From Halorhabdus amylolytica (lineage in GTDB: Archaea > Halobacteriota > Halobacteria > Halobacteriales > Haloarculaceae): a stretch of DNA of 64,000 nucleotides. The DNA lies in assembly GCF_004944975.1 (NCBI RefSeq), contig NZ_SPQG01000014.1, forward strand, positions 31,537 through 95,536. The letters run 5' to 3'. The notes under the pieces are model-generated. The model searched no databases, was not told the DNA's origin, and saw nothing but the letters and a program-made list of their open reading frames with translations. The position numbers and the translations under genes are program-made. Of this stretch, positions 1 to 8,582 are shown piece by piece. Position 1 is the first letter of the stretch; each line of letters begins with the position of its first letter.

Positions 1-762
1 TGCCACTCCCCTCCGCGGTGGTTTTACGACCTCTATCACGATCGGAAGGATTCGATCGTCGGACAGCTCGCCCGACCGCTCATCAGACATCTCCGAACGC
101 GGGACGTGGCGATCGATCCGCGTGTCGACCACTACCTGGCGAACAGTCCCGTGGTGGCCCGTCGACTCCGGAAATATTACGAACGGGATTCGACAGTCGT
201 CTATCCTCCTGTCGATCTTGAGGCATGTTACGTCGGTGAAGACGAAGGGTACTACCTCCACCTCGGTCGACTCGATGAGGAAAAAGGCGTTCCCGAGATT
301 GTCGAGGCGTTCGACGGGACGGACCATCGAATCGTCTTCGCCGGCGGCGAAGGTGACGTCGAACACTCCGTTCTCGACCGCATCCACCGCGCCGAGAATA
401 TGGAGTACCACGGTTTCGTTCCGGAGTCCGAGAAGTACGACCTGCTGGCCAACTGTCGTGCAGTTGTATTCAATGGGCGCAACGAGGACTTCGGTATTGT
501 CCCAATCGAGGCCAACGCCAGCGGCAAGGCCGTGCTGGCTCGGGACGAAGGATTCCCCGAGATGTACGTCACTGATGGGGAAAACGGGTATACGCACGAC
601 GGGTCTTCGGGCGACATTCGATCGGCGATACGGCGCCTGGAAAACGAAGAGGTAACCATTGAACCTGCCAGGATAGACGATCAATTCGGTAGTGGTCGTT
701 TTGAAACACGATTGCGGAAGTCGATCGACAACCAGTTGTCGGCGTTCTATTGGAGAGGCTAA
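1..762 (+). CDS. Glycosyltransferase family 4 (GT-B), 5' end outside window
   Basis: The reading frame is open from base 1, so the N-terminus lies outside; 253 residues are visible. The first residues read CHSPPRWFYDLY, the conserved region of WbaZ-type GT4 enzymes, so a GTG at 106 would be an internal codon rather than the start. Further on are YLHLGRLDEEKG, typical of the start of the nucleotide-sugar-binding Rossmann domain, and EDFGIVPIEANASGKAV, the EX7E-like donor-binding motif of retaining GT4 enzymes. It likely adds a sugar to a lipid-linked glycan on the cytoplasmic face of the membrane. The neighbouring glycosyltransferases and flippase support a surface-glycan role. The exact sugar cannot be told. 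Confidence 0.85.
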   Translation, partial: CHSPPRWFYDLYHDRKDSIVGQLARPLIRHLRTRDVAIDPRVDHYLANSPVVARRLRKYYERDSTVVYPPVDLEACYVGEDEGYYLHLGRLDEEKGVPEIVEAFDGTDHRIVFAGGEGDVEHSVLDRIHRAENMEYHGFVPESEKYDLLANCRAVVFNGRNEDFGIVPIEANASGKAVLARDEGFPEMYVTDGENGYTHDGSSGDIRSAIRRLENEEVTIEPARIDDQFGSGRFETRLRKSIDNQLSAFYWRG

Positions 763-1086
763 CACAGGCTATTGTGCCACTGGTTCCCTGTATCATGAAC
801 AGAATTGCTTGCGATGGCCCCACACCTATGCCAGAGAAGGGATATACACATCGTTCGCTTCCAAATACATATTGGCAGAACCCTTATTATGCTATGAGCG
901 GAATCTCATGGACGGTGATACAACGTATCGCTGTATCGGACACCGACCGCGATGCTCCGGGGCGTGGTGGGGGGGCCGCGGAACAACCCTCAACTCCGCT
1001 CGGCGGTCTGATCCGTGTGAGCGATCGATTCGACGGATTCGAACCGAACAGGGTCTGCAGACCATGACCGGGGAGGTGATCGGTTG
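763..1086. other. Intergenic stretch between two GT4 genes
   Basis: These 324 bases hold no convincing gene. The left part is AT-richer with TATA-like stretches around 860-890, plausibly promoter DNA for the downstream glycosyltransferase. The right part has a G-run near 968 and reads openly in several frames with no recognisable protein, perhaps the worn remnant of an earlier gene. Confidence 0.4.
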
Positions 1087-2142
1087 ATGTCCCTACCCAA
1101 GGTGACGATGATTGCGACGGCCGAGAGGGAGGACTGCGGGATCGAAACGTATACGTCGTCTCTACAGTCATCCATGGACGTTGACATCGAGCGATTCGGG
1201 GTCCCACTCCGGTCGCGGAACCCGCTGGACTACATCCGCCGTGGCATCGCTATCTTCCGCGATGACAGCGACACTATTCACCTCCAGCACGAATACGGAA
1301 TTTACGGCCCGAAATCGGTCTGGAGTTGGCCGTTTCTGCTGGCGATCTGGGCGAAACGAAAGATCGACGACGTCACCGTAATCACTACCTTCCATAGCGC
1401 GTGGTCCGACGACACGGTCGATCCGCCGCTGGAGAACCTGAAACGGATCTACGTCACCGCGAACAACCGACTGCTCGCGGCGATCACGGACGAAGGCCTC
1501 TTTCTCTCCGAGGAGACGCTAGAGGAGTTCCGGAAGACAGCCGACGTGAACGCACGGGTGATCCCGCACGGCGTACAGACTGACGTCCGTCACACCGACG
1601 AGGCGGAAGCGAAACGGCACTTCGGCGTCGATCCAGACGAGACACTCGTTGTCGGACCGGGTTACGTCCGTCCCCAAAAGGGATTCGAAGACGTAGTGGA
1701 GATGGCCCGGGAGTCCAACAAGTACACGTTCATGATCGGTGGCGGCGCCCAGGACGACTCCCACCGGAGCTACGCCGACGGTATCCGTCGACGGATTCCG
1801 GACGGCATGCAGATGACCGGGGTCTTGGACGAAGATGACTTCCACAGGCTGTTTAGTGCCATGGACGTCGCCGTACTGCCGTACAATGTCGTTACCCAGA
1901 GCGGGATCATCAACTGGTGTGTCGCGTACGACGTCCCGGTGGTCACCTCGGACCTTGATCGGTTCAAGCAGCTAGAATCCGAGTATGGCTTCCCGTTGAC
2001 CTATCCGAAGGGCGATATCCAGGCAGGACTCACCACGGTGGGTGAGGCATTGGAGCGGGATTTCACTGACGAGATCGAGCGCTATCGGAGCGAACACTCG
2101 ATGAGTAGAGTGGCGGAGGTCCACAAGGACCTCTACAGTTAG
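1087..2142 (+). CDS. Glycosyltransferase family 4
   Basis: A 351-residue GT-B glycosyltransferase. The N-terminal half has the acceptor-side Rossmann pattern (ATAEREDCGIETYT) and the C-terminal half has GPGYVRPQKGFEDVVEM, a long strand-helix pattern, and DVAVLPYNVVTQSGIINW followed by YDVPVVTSDL, the region equivalent to the donor-binding motif. ATG at 1087 is chosen over the TTG just before it. The gene converges on the next one, their stops overlapping by 4 bases at 2139-2142. It probably acts in assembly of an exported polysaccharide or N-glycan; donor and acceptor are unknown. Confidence 0.85.
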   Translation: MSLPKVTMIATAEREDCGIETYTSSLQSSMDVDIERFGVPLRSRNPLDYIRRGIAIFRDDSDTIHLQHEYGIYGPKSVWSWPFLLAIWAKRKIDDVTVITTFHSAWSDDTVDPPLENLKRIYVTANNRLLAAITDEGLFLSEETLEEFRKTADVNARVIPHGVQTDVRHTDEAEAKRHFGVDPDETLVVGPGYVRPQKGFEDVVEMARESNKYTFMIGGGAQDDSHRSYADGIRRRIPDGMQMTGVLDEDDFHRLFSAMDVAVLPYNVVTQSGIINWCVAYDVPVVTSDLDRFKQLESEYGFPLTYPKGDIQAGLTTVGEALERDFTDEIERYRSEHSMSRVAEVHKDLYS

Positions 2143-2999
2143 CTGAGCCTTCTGAGAATTTCTGCTCTGTAGGCCGGGAGAAACGTGATGAGCAGTAGGA
2201 CAGCCGACTTGATGTCACCCTCCCGTATGTTTCTGAGGAGAACGTCACGGTGCGGACGCTTAGAAAGTTCAATACTTTGACGTGATAGAGATCGTCGCTC
2301 GACGATCCGTCGGTCGTCGGAGGACGCCTCGATCTCGGGGAGTTGCTCTTCCAGTGAATCTATCGCTTTCATCCGGTTGCGGTACATCATTTCCACATCG
2401 GAGCTCAGCGAGCGGTCCCGCATCCGAACGTGGGTTAGCGCCTCCGGAATGTGTGCTACTGTGGCAGCGTCACGGAGCACACGGGTCCACAGGTGGTAGT
2501 CCTCGCCACCACTGATATCACTGGGAAACTGTTTATCATCGACTACATCGGCTGTTACGACGATCGAGGATGTTGCAATGTTTCCAGTGATACCGTCGTT
2601 CACGAAGAAGTCTACGTGAGGATCCTCAGAGTCTAGTAACATGGCTGGTCGAAACTCCGTGGTGTCCCCAGTATGTTCGATCACGTCGGTGTAGACGAAA
2701 TCTGCATCCGCTTCGACACATCGTGAAAGTTTCTCCTCCGTGAACCAATCATCCGCATCCAGGAAGGCGATGTACTCACCCGAAGCCGCACGCATCCCGG
2801 CGTTCCTGGCTGCCGAGACACCACGCGGCGCTTGATGGATGTATGTATCGGCACGCGACTTGACGTGATCCTCACCAGAACTGTCCACGATAACCCACTC
2901 GACATCGTCGTACGTCTGGGCTTGGATGCTCTCTGCGGCCCTGTCGAGCAGGTGGTGATCGTCGTAGACTGGAGTGACGACGGAGACTGTCTGTGACAT
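2139..2999 (-). CDS. Glycosyltransferase family 2 (GT-A)
   Basis: A 286-residue inverting glycosyltransferase with classic GT-A features: VSVVTPVYDD at the N-terminus, VEWVIVDSSGED, GVSAARNAGMRAASGEYIAF, and LDADDWF giving the DXD metal/nucleotide site. The catalytic domain fills about residues 1-210 and the rest is a basic, Ser/Arg-rich tail ending in a hydrophobic helix (VLLLITFLPAYRA) that may touch the membrane. ATG at 2999 is preferred to the upstream in-frame GTG at 3020. It is transcribed away from the sulfatase-like gene to its right. Specificity unknown. Confidence 0.85.
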   Translation of the reverse strand: MSQTVSVVTPVYDDHHLLDRAAESIQAQTYDDVEWVIVDSSGEDHVKSRADTYIHQAPRGVSAARNAGMRAASGEYIAFLDADDWFTEEKLSRCVEADADFVYTDVIEHTGDTTEFRPAMLLDSEDPHVDFFVNDGITGNIATSSIVVTADVVDDKQFPSDISGGEDYHLWTRVLRDAATVAHIPEALTHVRMRDRSLSSDVEMMYRNRMKAIDSLEEQLPEIEASSDDRRIVERRSLSRQSIELSKRPHRDVLLRNIREGDIKSAVLLLITFLPAYRAEILRRLS

Positions 3000-3116
3000 T
3001 TCTCTTGATCCGGCACCCACTGTTCATTTCGCCGTGATTAGAAAAGTATCTATTGACTCAGTACTTACTTCCCTCACAATCGTGATTAGAAAGCCGCGAC
3101 GTAATAGGGTGATCGT

Positions 3117-3218
3117 ATGAAACTCTCCTACGCAGTGAACGAGACGTCAAAGAACGTGAAGCAGCGTGAGTGCTGGCGGAGCGGGATGATGGTGCACGTC
3201 GTCGGGACTGAATCATGA
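3117..3218 (+). CDS. Micro-ORF resembling the N-terminus of the next gene
   Basis: A 33-residue reading frame whose TGA overlaps the next ATG (ATGA at 3215-3218). Its sequence starts MKLSYAVNETSK and keeps M1, K2, Y5, A6, K12, W20, V28 and G30 in the same positions as the downstream sulfatase-like protein (MKVRYALEQIRK). It looks like a partial duplication or the stump of a former paralogue, now perhaps acting only as a translationally coupled leader. Whether it is translated is unknown. Confidence 0.35.
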   Translation: MKLSYAVNETSKNVKQRECWRSGMMVHVVGTES

Positions 3219-4168
3219 AGGTAAGATACGCACTTGAACAGATACGGAAGCACTGGAGGGATCCTGGGTGGTGGCACACGCGATTCGTTTCCCGCGTCGC
3301 TGGGCCGGCTATCGGGAAGATACACAGGCAAAGTGGTATCAACTACATGGACCAAGACTGGGACAATCTCCTCATTCTCGATGCCTGCCGCGCGGATATG
3401 TTCGAGGATACCATCGGCATCGACCAGTTCGACAAGTACGAACGCGTCGTCTCACCGGGATCGTCTAGTCCGGAATGGATGGAAGCAACCTTCACTGGTC
3501 GAAAGTTTCCCGATACGGTTTATCTTTCGGGTAATCCCTGGATTGCCAAGACTGCCTCGGACAACTTCCACGACCTCGTCAATATCTGGGTCGACGACTT
3601 CGACGTCGACGAGTCGGAACTCAAGAGTAACATCGTCCTTGGGGAAGTCGACAGTGCTGAGAACGGGACTGTCCACCCCGATAGGGTTAACGAGGTTGCC
3701 CGCCAGATGCACGAACAGTATCCCAACAAACGGCTCATCGTTCACTATTTCCAGCCCCATGCGCCAGTCTGTGGGAACGCCGATGGTACACGACGTGAAG
3801 AAATAGACGACGACCTCCATCCCGGTGCCATCCGCGAGGGAAAAGTCACACGGGAAGAGGTCTGGGAAGCCTATGAGGAGAACCTCCAGTACGTCTACCA
3901 CTACGCGACACAGCTAGCCGAGGAACTTAGTGGACGGTCGATATTCACCGCAGACCATGGCGAACTATTCGGAGAGTGGCTATGTCCCTTCCCCATCCGA
4001 GGCTACATGCATCCGTCGAGAGTACGGCATCCGGATCTGGTGACAGTCCCGTGGGCCGTCTCGGAACACGGCCAGCGTCGGCGAGTCGAGACGGGTTCGG
4101 TCACGTCGGTCGAAACCGACGAAGAGGTCGTCGACGAACGACTCCGCGGCCTCGGGTACAAGGTATGA
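3215..4168 (+). CDS. Sulfatase-like / alkaline phosphatase superfamily protein
   Basis: A 317-residue protein of the haloarchaeal sulfatase-like group found in glycosylation loci. The metal-binding N-terminal motif is LLILDACRADMF and the C-terminal metal ligands sit in FTADHGELFGEW. Between them VSPGSSSPEWMEATFTG occupies the place of the sulfatase CxPxR signature, with Ser instead of the Cys that is converted to formylglycine, so a sulfatase reaction is unproven; phosphotransfer to or from a glycan is equally possible. No signal peptide or membrane helix is evident. The start overlaps the micro-ORF before it, and the end overlaps a 59-residue ORF by ATGA. Confidence 0.75.
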   Translation: MKVRYALEQIRKHWRDPGWWHTRFVSRVAGPAIGKIHRQSGINYMDQDWDNLLILDACRADMFEDTIGIDQFDKYERVVSPGSSSPEWMEATFTGRKFPDTVYLSGNPWIAKTASDNFHDLVNIWVDDFDVDESELKSNIVLGEVDSAENGTVHPDRVNEVARQMHEQYPNKRLIVHYFQPHAPVCGNADGTRREEIDDDLHPGAIREGKVTREEVWEAYEENLQYVYHYATQLAEELSGRSIFTADHGELFGEWLCPFPIRGYMHPSRVRHPDLVTVPWAVSEHGQRRRVETGSVTSVETDEEVVDERLRGLGYKV

Positions 4169-4344
4169 ATTCCCGGAAGGAAAGACCGACGCACTTCGTC
4201 GTCGGATTCCCGACGTACGACAACGCAGACACAAACGAGCGTACAATCGAAATATTCGAAGATAAGGCTGTATCGCCGACGAAACGGTCTGTACTACCGG
4301 TACGGACCAGTGACTGTATAGCCTCTGAGAAACGGCCGTTATAG
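4165..4344 (+). CDS. Small hypothetical protein, possibly a gene remnant
   Basis: A 59-residue frame beginning at an ATG that overlaps the preceding stop (ATGA at 4165-4168), followed by THFVVGFPTYDNADTNERT. No family is recognised. The coupling is typical of real haloarchaeal operons, but the short length, the ordinary composition and the surrounding remnants leave open that this is the stump of a longer lost gene. Confidence 0.3.
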   Translation: MNSRKERPTHFVVGFPTYDNADTNERTIEIFEDKAVSPTKRSVLPVRTSDCIASEKRPL

Positions 4345-4371
4345 CGGTTCTGATGGACCGAATGTGAACCA

Positions 4372-5814
4372 ATGAGTGACAAAGAAGTCGGTGATACTGA
4401 GTTCGGGTTGCAGGTGAGTCTTGGGTTCGTCGGTGAGGTTGTGACGGCCGTTGTCGGTCTCGCCGGTTCTGTGATTCTCGCCCGTACGCTTGGCCCAAGC
4501 GGATACGGTCTCTTCTACGTCGCCCTCGCTGTCTCTAACTTCTTCGAAAATCCCGTCAACGGCTGGGCCGCGGCCTGCAAGAAACGTCTTACCGAAACGA
4601 GCTTCGACGAACACGAGGCGATAGGATCAGTGCTCCTGACAGTGACGGTAACAGCCGTATTCGGTGCCCCGCTCGCGTTCGTCGTGCTAACGTTGGTAAG
4701 TGAAAATGCGTTGCTTCCGTTAGCAGTCCCTGTTCTGCTCGTTCCGATGTCTGCATATCGAGCACTGAAGACCATCCTCACTGGTCGTGAGAACTTCTCG
4801 CTATCTACATGGTCGAAAGTCGTCCGAACGATACTCAAAGTGTTCTTACAGGTCGGATTCGTCCTCCTCGGGCTAGAGGTCTGGGGGATGATCGCTGGGA
4901 CGGCGTTCGCCGCCCTCCTGACGATTCCGCTGATCTATCGATGGATAAACGTCCGGCCGAGAAGGCCTTCAGTCGATTCACTTCGATCGATCATGACGTT
5001 TGCCAAGTGGTCGATTCCAAATGGACTTGTCAGCACCACTCTTTCGAAGATGGACATCGTCCTGCTGGGGTGGCTGGCAACCGCGAGTGCCGCTGGGGAC
5101 TACCGCGTCTCACTGTCGCTTTCGATGCCCGCTATCTTCCTCTCGGGAGTCATCACGACGGGTCTGATGGGGCGAATATCGAATCTTGAATCCCGTGGGG
5201 AGGGGTGGAATACTGATCTCCGGAACGCACTGTCGTTTAGCAGTATCCTGGCGATACCCCTCTTTATTGGGAGCGTCGTACTCGGCGAAACCATTGTCGT
5301 GACTGTCTACAGCAACCAGTACGCTGGGGCAGGACTCTTCCTTGCCGGTCTCACACTGTACCAGTTACTGGTCACGCAAACGACACCGCGGACCTCGGTC
5401 ATCCATGGGCTCAACCGACCCGGAACGAACTTTCGTATCTCCTTGACTGGGCTCGTGTTGAACGTGAGTCTTGGCATCAGCCTCCTGTACCTGTACGGAC
5501 CGATAGGCATTGTCGTCGCGACGGTCTTGACACAAACGTTCGTATATCTGAGCCGGACCTACGTCGTCACGAAGCTGACTGACAGGCCGATTCTGATTAC
5601 TCGACCGTTCCTCGAACAAGCCGGAGCTGGAATGGTGATGGGTGCAATTGTATGGGGCAGTCGCCAGCTATTCACTCTCAACCAGTGGTACAAGGTGGTG
5701 GGGCTTGTCGGTGTGGGTGGACTTGTTTACGTGGTAGTGTTGCTGACTGTTTCGCCGACTCTTCGAGTGACCGCCTCTGGAATCTTCTCGGACTTTCTAG
5801 AACGGTACAAGTAG
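4372..5814 (+). CDS. Oligosaccharide flippase family protein (MATE/MOP fold)
   Basis: A 480-residue polytopic membrane protein with about 12-14 hydrophobic segments. The start carries the family hallmark: a soluble residue stretch, then VVGLAGSVILARTLGPSG and YGLFYVALAVSNFFENP. This is the Wzx/RfbX-type flippase group (AglR is a haloarchaeal member), which moves lipid-linked oligosaccharide from the inner to the outer face of the membrane. The ATG at 4372 is followed by 20 charged residues before the first helix. It sits among glycosyltransferases, which fits export of the glycan they build. Confidence 0.85.
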   Translation: MSDKEVGDTEFGLQVSLGFVGEVVTAVVGLAGSVILARTLGPSGYGLFYVALAVSNFFENPVNGWAAACKKRLTETSFDEHEAIGSVLLTVTVTAVFGAPLAFVVLTLVSENALLPLAVPVLLVPMSAYRALKTILTGRENFSLSTWSKVVRTILKVFLQVGFVLLGLEVWGMIAGTAFAALLTIPLIYRWINVRPRRPSVDSLRSIMTFAKWSIPNGLVSTTLSKMDIVLLGWLATASAAGDYRVSLSLSMPAIFLSGVITTGLMGRISNLESRGEGWNTDLRNALSFSSILAIPLFIGSVVLGETIVVTVYSNQYAGAGLFLAGLTLYQLLVTQTTPRTSVIHGLNRPGTNFRISLTGLVLNVSLGISLLYLYGPIGIVVATVLTQTFVYLSRTYVVTKLTDRPILITRPFLEQAGAGMVMGAIVWGSRQLFTLNQWYKVVGLVGVGGLVYVVVLLTVSPTLRVTASGIFSDFLERYK

Positions 5815-5914
5815 ACACGACGCTCGGTGATTGGTATGCCCCCAAATTCCAGGAGAATACGCGCGATAGATGGGTATATGGATTCGACTGGCTCAGTCAG
5901 GTTCGAGTATAGAA

Positions 5915-7294
5915 TTACATATAGCCAAGATCTTCCAGCCGATCCCGGGTACGATCGTCGACAGCGTCGGCAAGTCGGCCACCACCGGAAGTGGCCTCTC
6001 TCCTTGCGGTTTCAAGATCCGTGACGTACTCGTCGGACACAGACGAGGGGATCTTCGCCTCGTCGTCGATACGGTGTTCAGTGCTCCGTTCGACGCGATA
6101 CCGGTGGCGTGCGCCAGTTGTATCCCACTCGTAGGAATCACAGTCAGTATACGCGACTCGAATACCGCGGTTCCAGAACTCGCGACGCTGCTCGGGCGGA
6201 TGAACGTCACCGAGGCGTTCCGTCGGAGCGATCTTGCGCTCCAGTGATATCCGTTCTCCGTTCACGATTCCGGAGACCAACACGTCTATATCGAGCAACG
6301 AGACCACCTCTTGGAGAGTGCCCATCTCCAACGCCTTCGGCGGATTGATTACCTCTAGGGGAACGTGGGTGATCGCTGCGGAGGGTATCTTGTGACCCAA
6401 CGTTCGTTCTGACTCACGACCCAATTCTTCCCCGTGATCAGCAGTGACGATCACAGTGGTATCCTCGGCAGTTGCCTCACGAAGGCGATCCAAAAAATGA
6501 CAAACCCGTCGGTCAAGATATTCTACGGCACAGCCGTACAGTTCGGAAAACCGGTCTAGATACTGCGGGAACTGTTCCAGCCCACGATTGTTCACCTCCC
6601 AAACGCTGTGTTTGCGCGATGTCCAAGAAAGTGAAACGCTCGTATCGTATGACCGGAGTCTCTCGTGAGGGGCGTGAGCATCAACGAGGTTGATGAACAG
6701 AAAGAACGGTTCCTCACGAGTCGCAAGTCGACGACCGGCCCGAAGTGTCGCTCGCGCCCCGTAGTCCCCCAGTCGGGGAACAGGCCGGCCCAGGGTGGCG
6801 TTGTTCATTTTCAAATACATAGCATTGGCGAGACTGGGGGTCAGAGACGACTCTCGGAGGGCCTCACCGAGATACGCGAGATGGCGACTGATTGCAGGAC
6901 CGTCATATTCTTGAATGAACTCCGCCGTGTCGATTCCGCCCGGGAGAAGGTCCTCCATCCCGTGAAGGTGGGCGAAGTCATCGAACCACGCATCGAAACT
7001 GAACCGTTCCGAGAGAAAACTGTTTGCGCTGGCCCCTACGTGGCGGTGAGGTAGATCCGAGAGAAATGTATCCTCACGGGAAAGGGCGCGGTAATCGGGA
7101 TTATGTGCATGAACACCGTGCTGGTGGGGAAGGCGACCGGTGAACATCGAGGCGTGGCTCGGAACAGTCCACGAACTGGGGGCGTAGGCCCGTTCAAACG
7201 AGAGCGTTGACCGCTCACGGATACCGCTAGCCCGCTCGTCGAATACGTCTTTCCGGACAGTATCCAGCACGAGCAGGACGACGTTGCGATTCAT
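5915..7294 (-). CDS. Sulfatase family protein
   Basis: A 459-residue alkaline-phosphatase-superfamily enzyme. N-terminal metal motif VLLVLDTVRKDVF; nucleophile region APSSWTVPSHASMFTG followed by GRLPHQHGVHAHNP; C-terminal metal ligands TVIVTADHGEELG with a later His (TLGHKIPS). The nucleophile position offers Ser/Thr in place of formylglycine-forming Cys and there is no CxPxR, as in other haloarchaeal glycan-locus members and in Thr-nucleophile phosphoethanolamine or phosphoglycerol transferases. It may trim or modify surface glycan sulfate or phosphate groups. It converges on the flippase gene; about 100 bases separate the stops. Confidence 0.8.
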   Translation of the reverse strand: MNRNVVLLVLDTVRKDVFDERASGIRERSTLSFERAYAPSSWTVPSHASMFTGRLPHQHGVHAHNPDYRALSREDTFLSDLPHRHVGASANSFLSERFSFDAWFDDFAHLHGMEDLLPGGIDTAEFIQEYDGPAISRHLAYLGEALRESSLTPSLANAMYLKMNNATLGRPVPRLGDYGARATLRAGRRLATREEPFFLFINLVDAHAPHERLRSYDTSVSLSWTSRKHSVWEVNNRGLEQFPQYLDRFSELYGCAVEYLDRRVCHFLDRLREATAEDTTVIVTADHGEELGRESERTLGHKIPSAAITHVPLEVINPPKALEMGTLQEVVSLLDIDVLVSGIVNGERISLERKIAPTERLGDVHPPEQRREFWNRGIRVAYTDCDSYEWDTTGARHRYRVERSTEHRIDDEAKIPSSVSDEYVTDLETARREATSGGGRLADAVDDRTRDRLEDLGYM

Positions 7295-7772
7295 CGGTAC
7301 GGTATGGACTCCTGAGTGAACGGTTATGACCTTGACGGATACTGGGACCTAGGGAATTGTACGACGACATTGTAGACTGTGTCGGATATGTTGGCCCGGC
7401 GATCGACAGATTTTCTCGCAGCTGTGGACGGGAAGCGGCTAGAAAACGTCTAGTTCGGTATGTGATAGGCAGAGATACGACTCGACGAAGGACCGTTCCC
7501 CACGTGTCACGGCGGACGCACAGCGTCCGAAAGCGTCCCAGCATGGCACAAAGAGTCGTACCAATGTGGCAGTCTGTTGCGTTCTCCTCCCACGCTACGC
7601 TTCCTGCTCGTGCTCCCTCGCGTGTCCGAGTATGTCAGAGCCACAACTCGACATCATCGACTGTGCCCCTCACGCTATGGCTGACATCCTCTCCGGCACT
7701 CACCCTTCTCCTCTCACGACCATTGTTGGTGAGTGTAGCGATACGAGGTTCGTAATTCCCTCCCCCGGAGCA
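7295..7772. other. Intergenic stretch, no confident gene
   Basis: 478 bases between two leftward genes. A possible 49-residue frame starts at the ATG at 7634 (MSEPQLDIIDCAPHAM) and ends at 7790 overlapping the next gene's end, but it has no recognisable relatives and low acidic content for this organism. The left end must contain the promoter of the sulfatase gene. I see nothing else here; relic coding DNA is likely. Confidence 0.3.
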
Positions 7773-8450
7773 TCACTGTTGTCTCTCTGATCGTTCCCGG
7801 GTTGCCACAACTGCCATATTATCTTCGTCGGGAGATGTTTCCGTAGAGGTCGGGCGAACGTTTTGGACTGTAAAGCCCAGAGCTGCAAGTCGATCGCGGA
7901 CCCATTCGGTCGGCACACCGTGCATCCCGTGTGACTCAATCACCACTGCGTCGGGGACAGTATCTGGTGTGAGTCCATTGAGGATCGGCCGTTCACCTCC
8001 GTCACAGTCAGTAATGAGCACATCATGGTCGGGAAGTTCCTCGACTGAGAGTCGTTTCGGCTCCCCCATTTTCCCCCAGACCATGTCTCCGCCTTCAACC
8101 AGTCCGTGAGTGACTGATGTCCACTCGTCCACGTCGTTGAGTTCCACGGTTTCTCGAGCCCACGACACGCGGTCTTTCCCCGCTTCGAAGCCGTAGACTC
8201 TCCCGTGTCGGGTCGTTTCTCTGGCCGCTCGAACAGTCAATACGCCCATTCCGGAGCCTATCTCAACGACAGTGTCACATGGATCGACGACTCGGGCAAT
8301 CCCTTCTACCATCCCCGGTTTGTGAGCCCAGTTTTCGTCCGTCGCGTCAAGCAGTTTCGGGTGACGAACGGCGACGCCATTGAATACCCCGATTTTTCGC
8401 GGGAGATGTGGCCGGAGGAGTCGGTCGTACAACTGCTGAACGAGTAACAT
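7773..8450 (-). CDS. FkbM-type SAM-dependent methyltransferase
   Basis: A 225-residue class I methyltransferase. Motif I is VVEIGSGMGVLTVRAA, motif II region VYGFEAGKDR, and ITDCDGGERPIL corresponds to the family's D-x-E-G-x-E block, with VVIESHGMHG after it. FkbM enzymes O-methylate sugars or hydroxyl groups; beside glycosyltransferases and sulfatase-like genes it probably methylates a glycan residue. Length is near the family norm. The start ATG at 8450 is followed by a short basic helix (LYDRLLRPHLPRK) before the domain. It is an isolated leftward gene. Confidence 0.75.
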   Translation of the reverse strand: MLLVQQLYDRLLRPHLPRKIGVFNGVAVRHPKLLDATDENWAHKPGMVEGIARVVDPCDTVVEIGSGMGVLTVRAARETTRHGRVYGFEAGKDRVSWARETVELNDVDEWTSVTHGLVEGGDMVWGKMGEPKRLSVEELPDHDVLITDCDGGERPILNGLTPDTVPDAVVIESHGMHGVPTEWVRDRLAALGFTVQNVRPTSTETSPDEDNMAVVATRERSERQQ

Positions 8451-8582
8451 AGAACAATAGACGATGTATCGGGTGAATAAAATTTTTGGGATCCATTACC
8501 GCCTGCGGTGGCGTCAGTACACACGTCTGAGAGCTATCAAACACAGGGAATACCGCGGCCGAAACGCCTACGCGAAGCGCTT

